Source of the DNA: Psychrobacter sp. UBA3480
GTDB taxonomy: Bacteria; Pseudomonadota; Gammaproteobacteria; Pseudomonadales; Moraxellaceae
DNA length: 64,000 nucleotides
Assembly: GCF_002377945.1 (NCBI RefSeq)
Contig: NZ_DFQV01000015.1
Span: forward strand, 118,460 to 182,459
Direction: 5' to 3'
Below are positions 55,455-64,000 of this stretch, piece by piece. The notes beneath the pieces were generated by a model, which saw only the letters and a list, made by a program, of their open reading frames with translations, ran no database searches and had not been told where the DNA came from. The position numbers were made by a program, and so were the translations under genes. The number at the start of each line of letters is the position of its first letter. Position 1 is the stretch's first letter.

Positions 55455-56173
55455 TAGTTGCCTCCTGCGTTTGCATCAGTAGCAACGGCTTCATCACCTT
55501 CAGGAGCCGCTTCTTTAGAGCGATAAGTCTTAGTTTGCAAGACTAAGTTAAGCTCTGGTAAAACATCCAAAGTAGGCTGCGGGTTACTGACTTCAAAATC
55601 ATGCATCGTAATAATTCGAGGAAGTGCGGCAAGACCACTAATAAAGCTGCCAAACTGATGATATTCACCTAACGCAGCAATACGTATTGGTTGCTCAATA
55701 AAGAATTCATTTTCAATCTCAGGCTCTACTGAAATATCTTGAAAACGGATATTACTACCAACGCCTGTCATGTTTATGCCTTCTACCAATTCTGACACAC
55801 GAGTATCTTTTGGCAACTGATCTAATAAAGTATTAAACTCAGTTTCCATTTGAACCACTTGCGCCTGATAAGCTTTTAAATGACGAGCGCGCGACTCTTT
55901 TTCACGATAGCTATCAAGTAAGGTTCGTTGTTGAGCCTCAGCAGCATTAATTGCATCAATTTTGCTGCTAATCGGTAAGGCCCATGACAAAGCTGCGATA
56001 AAGATAATAATAAGGCCAATTACTGTCACCTTGACTGGTAATGGCCAACTGCCATAATTTTCTGAATCTAACGACTCAAAGCTACGGCGAAACTCATTTA
56101 AATCAAATTGCTTTTTCGGTTTTAAAGCAGATTTTTTAGTTTTAGTGAGGCTTTTTTTACGGATAAGCTTCAT
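55454..56173 (-). CDS. pilO: Type IV pilus assembly protein PilO
   Basis: The 239-residue product pairs with PilN in the inner-membrane alignment complex. It has a basic Lys-rich N-terminus, a membrane helix at about residues 50-68, a coiled coil (about 75-118, ESRARHLKAYQAQVVQMETEF) and a ferredoxin-like domain with EYHQFGSFISGLAALPRIITMHDFEV near 160-185. A tail ends in EAAPEGDEAVATDAN. It overlaps pilN by four bases and pilP by one, so translation is coupled. Confidence 0.96.
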   Translation of the reverse strand: MKLIRKKSLTKTKKSALKPKKQFDLNEFRRSFESLDSENYGSWPLPVKVTVIGLIIIFIAALSWALPISSKIDAINAAEAQQRTLLDSYREKESRARHLKAYQAQVVQMETEFNTLLDQLPKDTRVSELVEGINMTGVGSNIRFQDISVEPEIENEFFIEQPIRIAALGEYHQFGSFISGLAALPRIITMHDFEVSNPQPTLDVLPELNLVLQTKTYRSKEAAPEGDEAVATDANAGGN

Positions 56174-56829
56174 AACTCACCTCCAAGACTAGCACTAGTA
56201 TCAGCGTCATCAGGGTTAGGTGTCTCTGACTGGACTTTAGTCGTCACTATAAACTGTACGTAACTGTCTTCAGGATACACAGGACGTGGCTGTTCACCTG
56301 TCTCAACTGTATTATTGAGAGCTGGTGCAGCTTGATAAGCGGTAATATTCTGTTGAATGTTACTTACTGCTGAGTTACCCATCCATTTGCTACTATCAAG
56401 GTTGCGGATTAAGCTTGATACAATATTTGGATTATCTGCTAAACCTGTTAAAGTTAAGACATCGCCTTCACGTTTAAGGTTATTTAGATATAGCGCTGGT
56501 GGAATAGCTTTAGCAAGATCATCCCATAGGCGTACAGGGACAGGACGTCGACCTTGTAAATCTTGAATAACTTGCATGCGTGAAATAATATCGTCACGAC
56601 GCTGTTCTAAACTATCAATTTCAGTCAATGCTGTGTCTAAGCGAGTATTTTCTTGTTCGATCAAAGCGTTGGCATCAAGCTGTTCATCAAGCTCATTGTT
56701 AAAATAACTCCATGAAGCAAAGGCTGCCAATAAAGTTAGCAACGTAACTGCAACTACTAAAGTGATGAACTCTTTGTTTCGACGTTCACGTTCTTCTTGT
56801 CGCCAAGGTAAAAGGTTAATACGAGCCAT
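56170..56829 (-). CDS. pilN: Type IV pilus assembly protein PilN
   Basis: The 219-residue product starts with the conserved ARINLLPWRQEERERRNKEF, the cytoplasmic segment that binds PilM. A membrane helix at about residues 23-45 and a coiled coil (about 50-92) follow, then a ferredoxin-like periplasmic domain. The start overlaps pilM by one base and the end overlaps pilO by four. Confidence 0.97.
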   Translation of the reverse strand: MARINLLPWRQEERERRNKEFITLVVAVTLLTLLAAFASWSYFNNELDEQLDANALIEQENTRLDTALTEIDSLEQRRDDIISRMQVIQDLQGRRPVPVRLWDDLAKAIPPALYLNNLKREGDVLTLTGLADNPNIVSSLIRNLDSSKWMGNSAVSNIQQNITAYQAAPALNNTVETGEQPRPVYPEDSYVQFIVTTKVQSETPNPDDADTSASLGGEL

Positions 56830-57884
56830 TAGTCAAAGCTCCTCAACGCAAGACCGCATGCAGCCATTAAACTTGGAGCATCAATAGCCAATTGCTCATT
56901 ATCAATATTTGGTGCAATAGTCATATTAGTAAATGGATTAGCAACACTGACAGTTACACCTAGCTTTTGTTGTGCCATACCAGCGAGACCTGCAATGGAA
57001 CTACTTCCCCCTGCGAGCACCACATGATCGATGCTGCTATATTGGCTTGATGAGAAGTAAAACTGTAGAGAGCGAGTGATTTGCTGAATAGTGTTTTCTA
57101 TAAAGGGTGTCAAAACTTCAGGATAATAATCATCAGGTAAGGTACGTTCGCGCTTACTCAGCGTCGCCTCTTCTGCCGATAAGCCATAGCGGTTTTGTAT
57201 GGCTTCTGTTAATTGAACACCTCCAAATAGTTGTTCCCGACTATAGATAAACTCACCATTTTTGGCGATATATAAAGTAGTTTGATTATGACCTATGTCT
57301 ATCAAAGCCACCAGTTCTGGTACATTTGGGAGACTATCTACCATCAATCCAAATGCACGTTCAATTGCATGCGATTCGATATCCATGACTTTTGTTTGCA
57401 TCCCACCGAACGCTAAAGCATCTACACGTTGGTCAACATTTTCCGAGCGAGAAGCAGCAAGCAATACCTGAACCATATCTTCGCTGACCAAAGATGGTCC
57501 TAATACTTCAAAGTCTAAGTTGACATCTTCTAATGGATAAGGCACATATTGGTCAGCATCTAGACGTATCTGAGCCTCACGCTCAACATCGCTAAGTGCC
57601 ATATCCATATCTATGATTTTAGTGATCACTGCAGACCCTGAGACCGCAGTTGCAGCACTACTACCCGATACCTGGCAACGTTTTGCCAGACTCGTTATAA
57701 TGTTGCCAACTGCCTCTGTATCTGCTAGAAGCTTATCAATGACGACACCTTCTGGTAGCCTTTCAATACCATAAGATTTTAGGTGGAACATGCCTTGTTG
57801 GCGCTGTATGTCAACCAACTTTACTGAGGTGGCACAAATATCCACACCAATCAAATGTCGACTTTTCGAAGTAAATAGCCTCAC
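56829..57884 (-). CDS. pilM: Type IV pilus assembly protein PilM
   Basis: The 351-residue product is an actin-like (FtsA-type) cytoplasmic protein that binds the N-terminus of PilN. ATP-site motifs are visible: GVDICATSVKLV near the start, ALIDIGHNQTTLYIA near 191, and VVLAGGSSSIAGLAGM near 290. It heads the pilMNOPQ operon. The gene is divergent from ponA with about 190 bp of shared promoter region, as in Pseudomonas. Confidence 0.97.
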   Translation of the reverse strand: MRLFTSKSRHLIGVDICATSVKLVDIQRQQGMFHLKSYGIERLPEGVVIDKLLADTEAVGNIITSLAKRCQVSGSSAATAVSGSAVITKIIDMDMALSDVEREAQIRLDADQYVPYPLEDVNLDFEVLGPSLVSEDMVQVLLAASRSENVDQRVDALAFGGMQTKVMDIESHAIERAFGLMVDSLPNVPELVALIDIGHNQTTLYIAKNGEFIYSREQLFGGVQLTEAIQNRYGLSAEEATLSKRERTLPDDYYPEVLTPFIENTIQQITRSLQFYFSSSQYSSIDHVVLAGGSSSIAGLAGMAQQKLGVTVSVANPFTNMTIAPNIDNEQLAIDAPSLMAACGLALRSFD

Positions 57885-58009
57885 AAACTCTATACCTTAT
57901 ATTAAGTGTACAATCTGATAGTTATTTGTAATAATTGAATACAATACTTTACTTAATTGATAGATTCAAGCATTTAAAAATATATTAAGGCTAACTTACA
58001 CATTTATTA

Positions 58010-58038
58010 TTACCTGCTCATTTTGTTCAAGGTATAAT
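58010..58038 (+). promoter_or_regulatory. Candidate ponA promoter
   Basis: TTACCT at 58010-58015 and TATAAT at 58033-58038 are separated by 17 bp, about 40 bp before the ponA start. The -10 is perfect and the -35 is weak. Confidence 0.45.
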
Positions 58039-58077
58039 AATATTGTCTGCTACAAATTCTAACTAATAAGTCTTATT

Positions 58078-60714
58078 ATGGCCAAGAAAAATGCTACTGC
58101 TCGTCTCATTCGTTTTTTAGTGGGACTTTTTATCGCTTGCCTAGCATTGGCAGTTGTTCTAGCACTTGCTGTACCTATTGGTTTCTATGGAATGGCAATG
58201 TATTTGTCACCAACCCTACCTAGTACGCAAGAAATTAAAACAGCCAAACTAGAAATGCCATTACAGATTTATAGTAGTGATGATAAATTAATCGGCCAAT
58301 ATGGCAATCGTTTATCGTTACCAGTTAGTTTTGATGAGATTCCTGAAGATTTAACTCATGCCTTTTTAGCAGCCGAAGATGCTTCTTTCTTTCAGCATAG
58401 CGGAATTAGTATTAAAGGTCTTGGTCGCGCTGTCACCGAAGCAGTCACTGATGACGATGGTCAAACCGGTGGCTCTACCATTACGATGCAGGTCGCTAAA
58501 AACTATTTCTTAAGTCCAGAACGTACTTTAAACCGCAAACTAACAGAGTTGTTTTTGGCGCGGAAGATCGAAGACGAACTGAGCAAAAATGACATCTTGA
58601 CACTATATGTCAATAAGATCTATCTAGGTGAAGGCGCCTATGGCATCCGCGCTGCAGCCAAAAAATATTATAGTAAGTCATTAGACAATCTAACTATTGC
58701 TGAAATGGCGATGTTAGCAGGTCTACCAAAAGCCCCTTCTAAGTATAACCCTGTTGCCAATCCTAGCCGCGCATTGACTCGCCGTAACTGGATTATTGGA
58801 CGCATGCATGAGCTTGGCTATATTACCAAAGCTCAGTACGATGAAGCGGTCAACTCTCCTATAGGTATCAACCTATATAAAGAAAAGCTCGATGTAAATA
58901 TGCCTTATTTAGCAGAAATGACACGCGCTGCTTTAGTCGAACGTTATGGCGATCAAGTTATGCACGGTGGATGGCGCGTACGTCTCACAGTAGATAGTAA
59001 AGCACAAACAGATGCAGAAGCAGCAGTAGTAACAGGATTGATTGCCTATGAGCATCGCCATGGTTGGCGCGGGGCTGAAGCAAATGATGAGCCTCTCGAG
59101 AACTTCCGACGCTACAGCAATATGTCTCCTGCCAAAGTGACTAAAGTCAATTCTCGTAGTTTTGACGCAGTCCTACAATCCGGTGAAGAAGTGACCGTTA
59201 ATTGGTCTGGTATGAAATGGGCACGTAAATATATTTCTGCTGACCGTATTGGTTATTACCCTAGCAATGCCAGTCAAGTTGTTAGGAAAAACGATATCAT
59301 TCGTGTGATACCTACTTCGAATGGCAACTGGCAATTAGGTCAAATACCTAAAATTCAAGGAAGTTTGGTCTCGTTGAATCCAGAGACTGGTGCTGTAAAT
59401 GCATTGGTCGGTGGCTTTGATTTTAACCACAGTAAGTTCAACCGCGCTCTACAAGGCTGGCGTCAACCCGGCTCAACCATCAAACCGCTTGTTTATACCG
59501 CTGCTTTAGAGAAAGGTTATCGCCCAGATACCATAGTGTCTGATAAAGCTATCCAAGTAGGTGACTGGAAACCTAAAAACTCTGATGAACGTTTCTTAGG
59601 TGATATCACTTTACGTCGCGGTTTATATTTGTCGCGTAACCTCGTATCTATTCGCTTGTTACAAGCTATCGGTATCTCAAGTACGCGCAACCTATTAGAT
59701 GAATTTGGTCTTGATAAAGAAAAGCTGCCGACAACATTATCATTAGCACTCGGAGCAGGGCAAGCCACACCTTTACAAATGGCTACGGCTTACTCAACTT
59801 TCGCGAATGGTGGTCATCGTGTCCAACCTTACTTTATTGAACAAATTTACAATTATAAAAACGAGCTGTTGTTTCAGGCAAATCCACGTCAAGCATGTGC
59901 ACTATGCTTTAACGAAAAACTTGAAAAGGTTAATAGCAGCTTAGTTGAAGAGTATGAGAAGTCAATTGAAGCGCTTGATGATAGTACTAATGAAATAACT
60001 ACCGATAATTCATCATTAGAAGGTAATGATGATAGCGAAACAACAGATAAAGAGCTTGATTTAACGGTATATAACGCAGGTCCACAATCAGACCGTCTAA
60101 AAGCGCCTGCCGTACAATATGTGAGAGCCAAACAAGCACCTCGTATACTGCAACCGAGAGTCGCTTTTGAGATGGCAGATATACTACGCGATGTAGTCCA
60201 ACGCGGTACAGCGGTAAGAGCAAAAGCATTAGGACGTGATGATATCGGTGGCAAAACTGGTACCACCAATCAGGCCAAAGATGCGTGGTTTGCAGGATTT
60301 CATCCTACCAATGCGACAGTAGTATGGATGGGATTCGATCAACCATCTACTATGGGCCGCCGTGAATATGGTGGTGTGGCAGCGCTACCAGTATGGATGG
60401 ACTTTATGAAAGCCCAGCTCAAAGACACGCCAAGCCAATGGGTATCTATCAATAACCGCTCAAAATCCAGAAAGCAACAGCAAAGTATCATAGAGATGAC
60501 TGATGATGGCATCCTAGTTGATGATGACGCCAAGAAATCAGCCAAGCCAGTTAAGACTCAAACTCAGCAGCGTAAGCCTTCGGCTCCAGAGCCTACTGAA
60601 AATACCCGTACTCCACCATCAACGAAACCAAGCAACAATCGTAGTGATGATAGCGTACCGGAAAATCCATTGACAGTGACGCCCGTTGAAAGTATGCCAC
60701 CGATGCCAGAGTAA
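58078..60714 (+). CDS. ponA: Penicillin-binding protein 1A
   Basis: The 878-residue product is a class A bifunctional peptidoglycan synthase in the inner membrane. A membrane helix lies at about residues 11-37. The glycosyltransferase domain has EDASFFQHSGISIKGLGRA and GGSTITMQVAKNYFLSPERT; the transpeptidase has Ser466 in GSTIK, SRN in YLSRNLVSIRLL, and KTG at Lys726. An OB-like insert lies between the two domains. Two unusual parts are an acidic Ser/Thr/Asp/Glu-rich stretch (about residues 623-663) just before the KTG region and a Pro/Thr/Lys-rich tail (about 810-878). It is divergent from pilM. The start ATG has only a weak ribosome-binding site. Confidence 0.97.
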   Translation: MAKKNATARLIRFLVGLFIACLALAVVLALAVPIGFYGMAMYLSPTLPSTQEIKTAKLEMPLQIYSSDDKLIGQYGNRLSLPVSFDEIPEDLTHAFLAAEDASFFQHSGISIKGLGRAVTEAVTDDDGQTGGSTITMQVAKNYFLSPERTLNRKLTELFLARKIEDELSKNDILTLYVNKIYLGEGAYGIRAAAKKYYSKSLDNLTIAEMAMLAGLPKAPSKYNPVANPSRALTRRNWIIGRMHELGYITKAQYDEAVNSPIGINLYKEKLDVNMPYLAEMTRAALVERYGDQVMHGGWRVRLTVDSKAQTDAEAAVVTGLIAYEHRHGWRGAEANDEPLENFRRYSNMSPAKVTKVNSRSFDAVLQSGEEVTVNWSGMKWARKYISADRIGYYPSNASQVVRKNDIIRVIPTSNGNWQLGQIPKIQGSLVSLNPETGAVNALVGGFDFNHSKFNRALQGWRQPGSTIKPLVYTAALEKGYRPDTIVSDKAIQVGDWKPKNSDERFLGDITLRRGLYLSRNLVSIRLLQAIGISSTRNLLDEFGLDKEKLPTTLSLALGAGQATPLQMATAYSTFANGGHRVQPYFIEQIYNYKNELLFQANPRQACALCFNEKLEKVNSSLVEEYEKSIEALDDSTNEITTDNSSLEGNDDSETTDKELDLTVYNAGPQSDRLKAPAVQYVRAKQAPRILQPRVAFEMADILRDVVQRGTAVRAKALGRDDIGGKTGTTNQAKDAWFAGFHPTNATVVWMGFDQPSTMGRREYGGVAALPVWMDFMKAQLKDTPSQWVSINNRSKSRKQQQSIIEMTDDGILVDDDAKKSAKPVKTQTQQRKPSAPEPTENTRTPPSTKPSNNRSDDSVPENPLTVTPVESMPPMPE

Positions 60715-60739
60715 CAAACAAGACAATTCTTAATCAATA

Positions 60740-60780
60740 GAAAAAGGCTTATTCAGTAATGACTGAATAAGCCTTTTTTA
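60740..60780. terminator. ponA terminator
   Basis: A perfect 16-bp stem (AAAAGGCTTATTCAGT / ACTGAATAAGCCTTTT) with an AATG loop and T-run. The A-run on the left makes it useful for the convergent gene at 60874 as well. Confidence 0.93.
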
Positions 60781-60873
60781 TGCGCTGTAGACTATGGCCT
60801 ACCCTACTTAATCATACTTTCAAATTGTTCAATAAATAGCTATCAGAGACTAAATCTTCTGGTTTACTTCCTA

Positions 60874-61398
60874 TTAGAATTCAACCATACCTGCACGCAG
60901 TTGTTCAATCAACTCTAAAAGCTGATTACGCCATTCTCGTATTGTGGTCTCATCAGGCAGCCATTGGTTAGATAAAGTGACGACATTGACAATCAAGTCT
61001 GGCGACGCTAAATGGCTGCTTGGCGCTTCATCGACGATAGTATCTGGCGGTACTGCATAAAGACAACGCTGATAAGCACGTTCTATATTGGCAATAAAAC
61101 CTTGCTGCTGTAATTGCTGCAAACGCTGAATCTCAGGAGATACTTGGGTACGCTCGCTCAGTGCTTGCTCAATATCGAGCAAAGTTGGCGCCGTCATATT
61201 TAGGCTATAGAAATGACCGAGCTCCTGAATAAATGCTAGCAAAGCACCATGCAAGTGAAAAATAGCAGTCTCACAGTGTGCTTGGTATAACTGCTTATCA
61301 TTGGTACTTCCTGCAGATTGGCAAGATAAACGACAAAAATATAACTTTTGATTGGTCCGATCTGCTTGATATTTGGCGACGCGAGTTTTACCTGCCAT
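60874..61398 (-). CDS. Conserved protein of unknown function, DUF6586-like
   Basis: The 174-residue product is soluble and mostly helical, with no signal peptide. It begins KTRVAKYQADRTNQKLYFCRL and has a helix HLHGALLAFIQELGHFY, then Gln-rich helices (IQRLQQLQQQGFIANIERAY) and an amphipathic C-terminal helix (REWRNQLLELIEQLRAGM). This pattern recalls small proteins near ponA or rpoC annotated as DUF6586 in Pseudomonas, but I am not certain. It lies between ponA and rpoC on the rpoC strand, downstream of the rpoC terminator. Confidence 0.6.
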   Translation of the reverse strand: MAGKTRVAKYQADRTNQKLYFCRLSCQSAGSTNDKQLYQAHCETAIFHLHGALLAFIQELGHFYSLNMTAPTLLDIEQALSERTQVSPEIQRLQQLQQQGFIANIERAYQRCLYAVPPDTIVDEAPSSHLASPDLIVNVVTLSNQWLPDETTIREWRNQLLELIEQLRAGMVEF

Positions 61399-61498
61399 TT
61401 GCTAATTATCCTTTTATGAATAGTGAATTAGAGCATATTTCCAGTGTACTATTTTTTTAGATAATAGCACCATGCCTTTCTCAGTTTTTTATACGCAC

Positions 61499-61532
61499 AA
61501 AAAAGCCAGCAACTTAGGCTGGCTTTTTTATC
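61499..61532 (-). terminator. rpoC terminator
   Basis: AAAAAAGCCAGC, AACTTAG loop, GCTGGCTTTTTT: a perfect stem with A and T runs, 33 bp after the rpoC stop. It can work in both directions. Confidence 0.93.
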
Positions 61533-61564
61533 AAATTAAGAATGAATCAAAATACTTAATACGA

Positions 61565-64000
61565 TTAATTATCTTGATTTAACTCTTGAGCAAATGCTTC
61601 GTCGAAGCTTGCAAAGTCTTTGCTATCAGTGCTTGCAGTCATATCAAACGCTGCATTCAAATCTTTATCTTGTAGTTTCTGATCTGCTTTTTCTTTACGT
61701 GCTTTATGATAAGCAAGACCAGTACCTGCAGGAATCAAGCGACCAACAACCACGTTTTCTTTCAGACCACGTAGCTCATCTACTTTACCAGTCACAGCAG
61801 CCGCAGTTAGTACACGGGTTGTTTCCTGGAAAGAAGCCGCTGAAATAAAGCTTTCAGTTGCTAGACTTGCTTTGGTGATACCTAGTAATTGACGCTCAAA
61901 CTGTACTGGGAATTTATCTTCCGCTTCTAGCTTAGCATTCAATGCTTTGATATCTGCATACTCGACCTGATCACCTTTGAAGTGACTTGAATCGCCGCCG
62001 TCAGTGATTTCAACTTTACGCAACATCTGACGAATGATAACTTCGATGTGCTTGTCGTTGATTTTTACACCCTGCAAGCGATAAACGTCCTGTACTTCGT
62101 TGACGATATAATCAGCAAGTGCAGTCTGACCTTTCAAACGTAAGATATCATGTGGGTTCTGTGGACCATCAGCGATCACTTCACCACGTGCTACCGTCTC
62201 GTTTTCAAAGACGTTGATTTGACGCCATTTCGGGATTAGCTCTTCATGTACTTCACCATCTTCATTAGTAATAATGAAGCGGTTCTTACCTTTAGTCTCT
62301 TTACCAAAGCTAACCACACCAGTCATTTCTGCCATAATGGCGTGATCTTTTGGACGACGTGCTTCGAACAAGTCAGCAACACGTGGTAGACCACCGGTAA
62401 TATCTTTTGTACCAGAAGACGCTTGTGGTACACGGCCTAGAATCGAACCTGCTGCTACTTTTTCACCATCGCTCACGCGGATGATAGTTTCAGCTGGTAA
62501 GAAGTAAACCACTTCTTTGCCTTCGTCAGTGTTCAAGATAATCGCAGGACGTAAGTCTTTTGCTGAACTTGAACGGTCACGAGTAGCTAGAATCTCAAAT
62601 GAGCTCATACCAGTCGCATCATCAACTTTTACTGTTGCAGTCATACCGTCAGTGATGTCACTGAAGCGTGCTGTACCAGCAAATTCTGTGATGATTGGAT
62701 GCGTATGCGGATCCCATTTAGCGATAGTTTGACCGCCTTCAACCTGCTCTTCGTCTTTCACAAGTACGCTTGAACCGTACGGTACTTTATAGCGCTCACG
62801 CTCACGGCCAAGCTCATCGGTCAATGCGATTTCAGCTGAACGCGATACAATGACTAAGTGACCATCGGTATGCTGTACTGTTTTCATGTTTTCAAAGTGC
62901 GCTTGACCAGCATTACGTACAGAGATGCTGTTGTCTACAGAGGCTGAGCTCGCGGCCCCGCCCACGTGGAACGTACGCATGGTTAACTGAGTACCTGGCT
63001 CACCAATAGACTGAGCTGCCATAACACCGACTGATTCGCCGATATTCACTTTATGACCACGTGCAAGGTCACGACCATAACACTGTGAACATACGCCATG
63101 TTCGATATCACAAGTAATTACTGAACGTACCCAGATATCATCGATTGCGTTGTTATCAAGGACGTTAACCCAGTACTCATCGATCAATGTACCAGCTGGA
63201 ATCAATACTTTATCAGCATCGTCATTATAAGTAACGTCACGAGCAGTCACACGACCCAGTACTAGCTCACCTAGCTTCTCAATGATTTCACCACCTTGAA
63301 TATGTGGTTTCATGAGTAGGCCTTCTTCAGTACCACAATCATCGCTAGTGATAACCAAATCTTGTGCCACATCAACTAGACGACGAGTTAGGTAACCTGA
63401 GTTAGCTGTTTTCAGTGCTGTATCTGCTAGACCTTTACGTGCACCGTGAGTTGAGATGAAGTACTGTAGTACCGTCAAACCTTCACGGAAGTTAGCTTTA
63501 ATCGGCGTCTCAATGATTGAGCCATCTGGTTTCGCCATCAAACCACGCATACCAGCCAACTGACGAATCTGTGCCGCACTACCACGAGCACCAGAATCTG
63601 ACATGATAAAGATAGAGTTGAATGACTTCTGCTCGTCTTCTTCACCTTTTGCGTTGATAACTTTATCTGTTGCCAAGTTGTCCATCATCGCTTTAGCGAC
63701 TTTGTCATTGGTACGTGACCAGATATCAACTACTTTGTTATAGCGCTCACCAGCAGTTACAAAGCCTTGCTCGAACTGATCTTCGATTTCGCGAACTTCG
63801 CCTTCTGCCACTTCGATGATTTGCTTCTTAAGTGGTGGAATGACCATGTCGTCGATACCGATAGACACGCCAGATAGTGTTGCTTGAGCAAAACCAAGAT
63901 ACATCAATTGGTCAGCAAACATAACACTTTCTTTTACGCCAACTTTACGGTAGCAAGAGTTGATCAAACGAGAGATGTTTTTCTTCGTCATCTCTTGGTT
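61565..64000 (-). CDS. rpoC: RNA polymerase beta' subunit, C-terminal part
   Basis: This is the 3' part of rpoC; the frame stays open to the window edge (811 codons visible). It covers the part from [18 protein letters not shown] (about residue 650 of the E. coli protein) to the C-terminus. The bridge-helix region is [23 protein letters not shown], followed by the trigger loop ([19 protein letters not shown]). The zinc site is made by DCGTEEG and [14 protein letters not shown]. The C-terminal tail ends in [15 protein letters not shown]. The position downstream of the window's left neighbours fits the rpoBC end of the operon. Confidence 0.98.
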   Translation of the reverse strand, partial: NQEMTKKNISRLINSCYRKVGVKESVMFADQLMYLGFAQATLSGVSIGIDDMVIPPLKKQIIEVAEGEVREIEDQFEQGFVTAGERYNKVVDIWSRTNDKVAKAMMDNLATDKVINAKGEEDEQKSFNSIFIMSDSGARGSAAQIRQLAGMRGLMAKPDGSIIETPIKANFREGLTVLQYFISTHGARKGLADTALKTANSGYLTRRLVDVAQDLVITSDDCGTEEGLLMKPHIQGGEIIEKLGELVLGRVTARDVTYNDDADKVLIPAGTLIDEYWVNVLDNNAIDDIWVRSVITCDIEHGVCSQCYGRDLARGHKVNIGESVGVMAAQSIGEPGTQLTMRTFHVGGAASSASVDNSISVRNAGQAHFENMKTVQHTDGHLVIVSRSAEIALTDELGRERERYKVPYGSSVLVKDEEQVEGGQTIAKWDPHTHPIITEFAGTARFSDITDGMTATVKVDDATGMSSFEILATRDRSSSAKDLRPAIILNTDEGKEVVYFLPAETIIRVSDGEKVAAGSILGRVPQASSGTKDITGGLPRVADLFEARRPKDHAIMAEMTGVVSFGKETKGKNRFIITNEDGEVHEELIPKWRQINVFENETVARGEVIADGPQNPHDILRLKGQTALADYIVNEVQDVYRLQGVKINDKHIEVIIRQMLRKVEITDGGDSSHFKGDQVEYADIKALNAKLEAEDKFPVQFERQLLGITKASLATESFISAASFQETTRVLTAAAVTGKVDELRGLKENVVVGRLIPAGTGLAYHKARKEKADQKLQDKDLNAAFDMTASTDSKDFASFDEAFAQELNQDN

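Overview
The window looks like a chromosomal segment of a gammaproteobacterium of the family Moraxellaceae, most probably Psychrobacter. The evidence is moderate GC with AT-rich intergenic DNA, the gene order ponA / pilMNOPQ-aroK-aroB-SPOR protein-gltBD (an arrangement I know from Pseudomonas and relatives), tandem fadD genes, a cold-shock gene, and blue-light-sensor (BLUF-like) paralogs. This identification is inference; no rRNA or tRNA gene was seen. Both ends cut genes: a YeiH-type transporter at the left and rpoC at the right.

Layout. 1-2300: transporter tail, a 15-bp tandem repeat, a CspA-type protein and a DUF454 membrane protein. 2097-3275: a TPP riboswitch followed by a THI5/NMT1-like protein without a signal peptide. 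3368-6504: an orphan TerD-VWA protein and an AT-rich OLD-family nuclease, the most island-like part of the left half. 6810-18105: valS, a formate/nitrite-type channel, a BASS transporter, two YbjQ-family proteins, a YecA-family protein, a small acidic protein, an Smp/AhpA-like membrane protein and serB. 18405-25007: popT (DUF368), a small membrane protein, an SCP2 protein, bioB, hemJ, a secreted Cys/His protein, a membrane protein and rph. 25189-31372: two tandem fadD genes and a VWA lipoprotein. 31830-34136: parC. 34265-36178: three tandem BLUF-like genes with their own repeated upstream palindromes and hairpins. 36631-42098: a secreted protein, a HAD phosphatase, an SDR oxidoreductase, a polyamine-binding lipoprotein and a FUSC-family protein. 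42388-57884 (all minus): gltD, gltB, a SPOR-like protein, aroB, aroK, pilQ, pilP, pilO, pilN, pilM. 58078-64000: divergent ponA, an unknown protein, and rpoC.

Function. Most genes are housekeeping: translation, transcription, glutamate synthesis, shikimate pathway, type IV pilus assembly, peptidoglycan synthesis, fatty-acid activation, serine, biotin and heme synthesis. The pil genes overlap by 1-4 bp or lie close together and are surely co-transcribed; aroK-aroB-SPOR probably follows as a linked group.

The strongest candidate for something undescribed is the BLUF-like trio. All three keep the flavin-switch Tyr and Gln at exact spacing, all have Phe at the conserved Trp position, and two have Phe in place of the conserved flavin-binding Asn. 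They carry matching palindromes about 40 bp upstream of their start codons. Second-tier items are the riboswitch-controlled THI5-like protein and the OLD/TerD-VWA pair.
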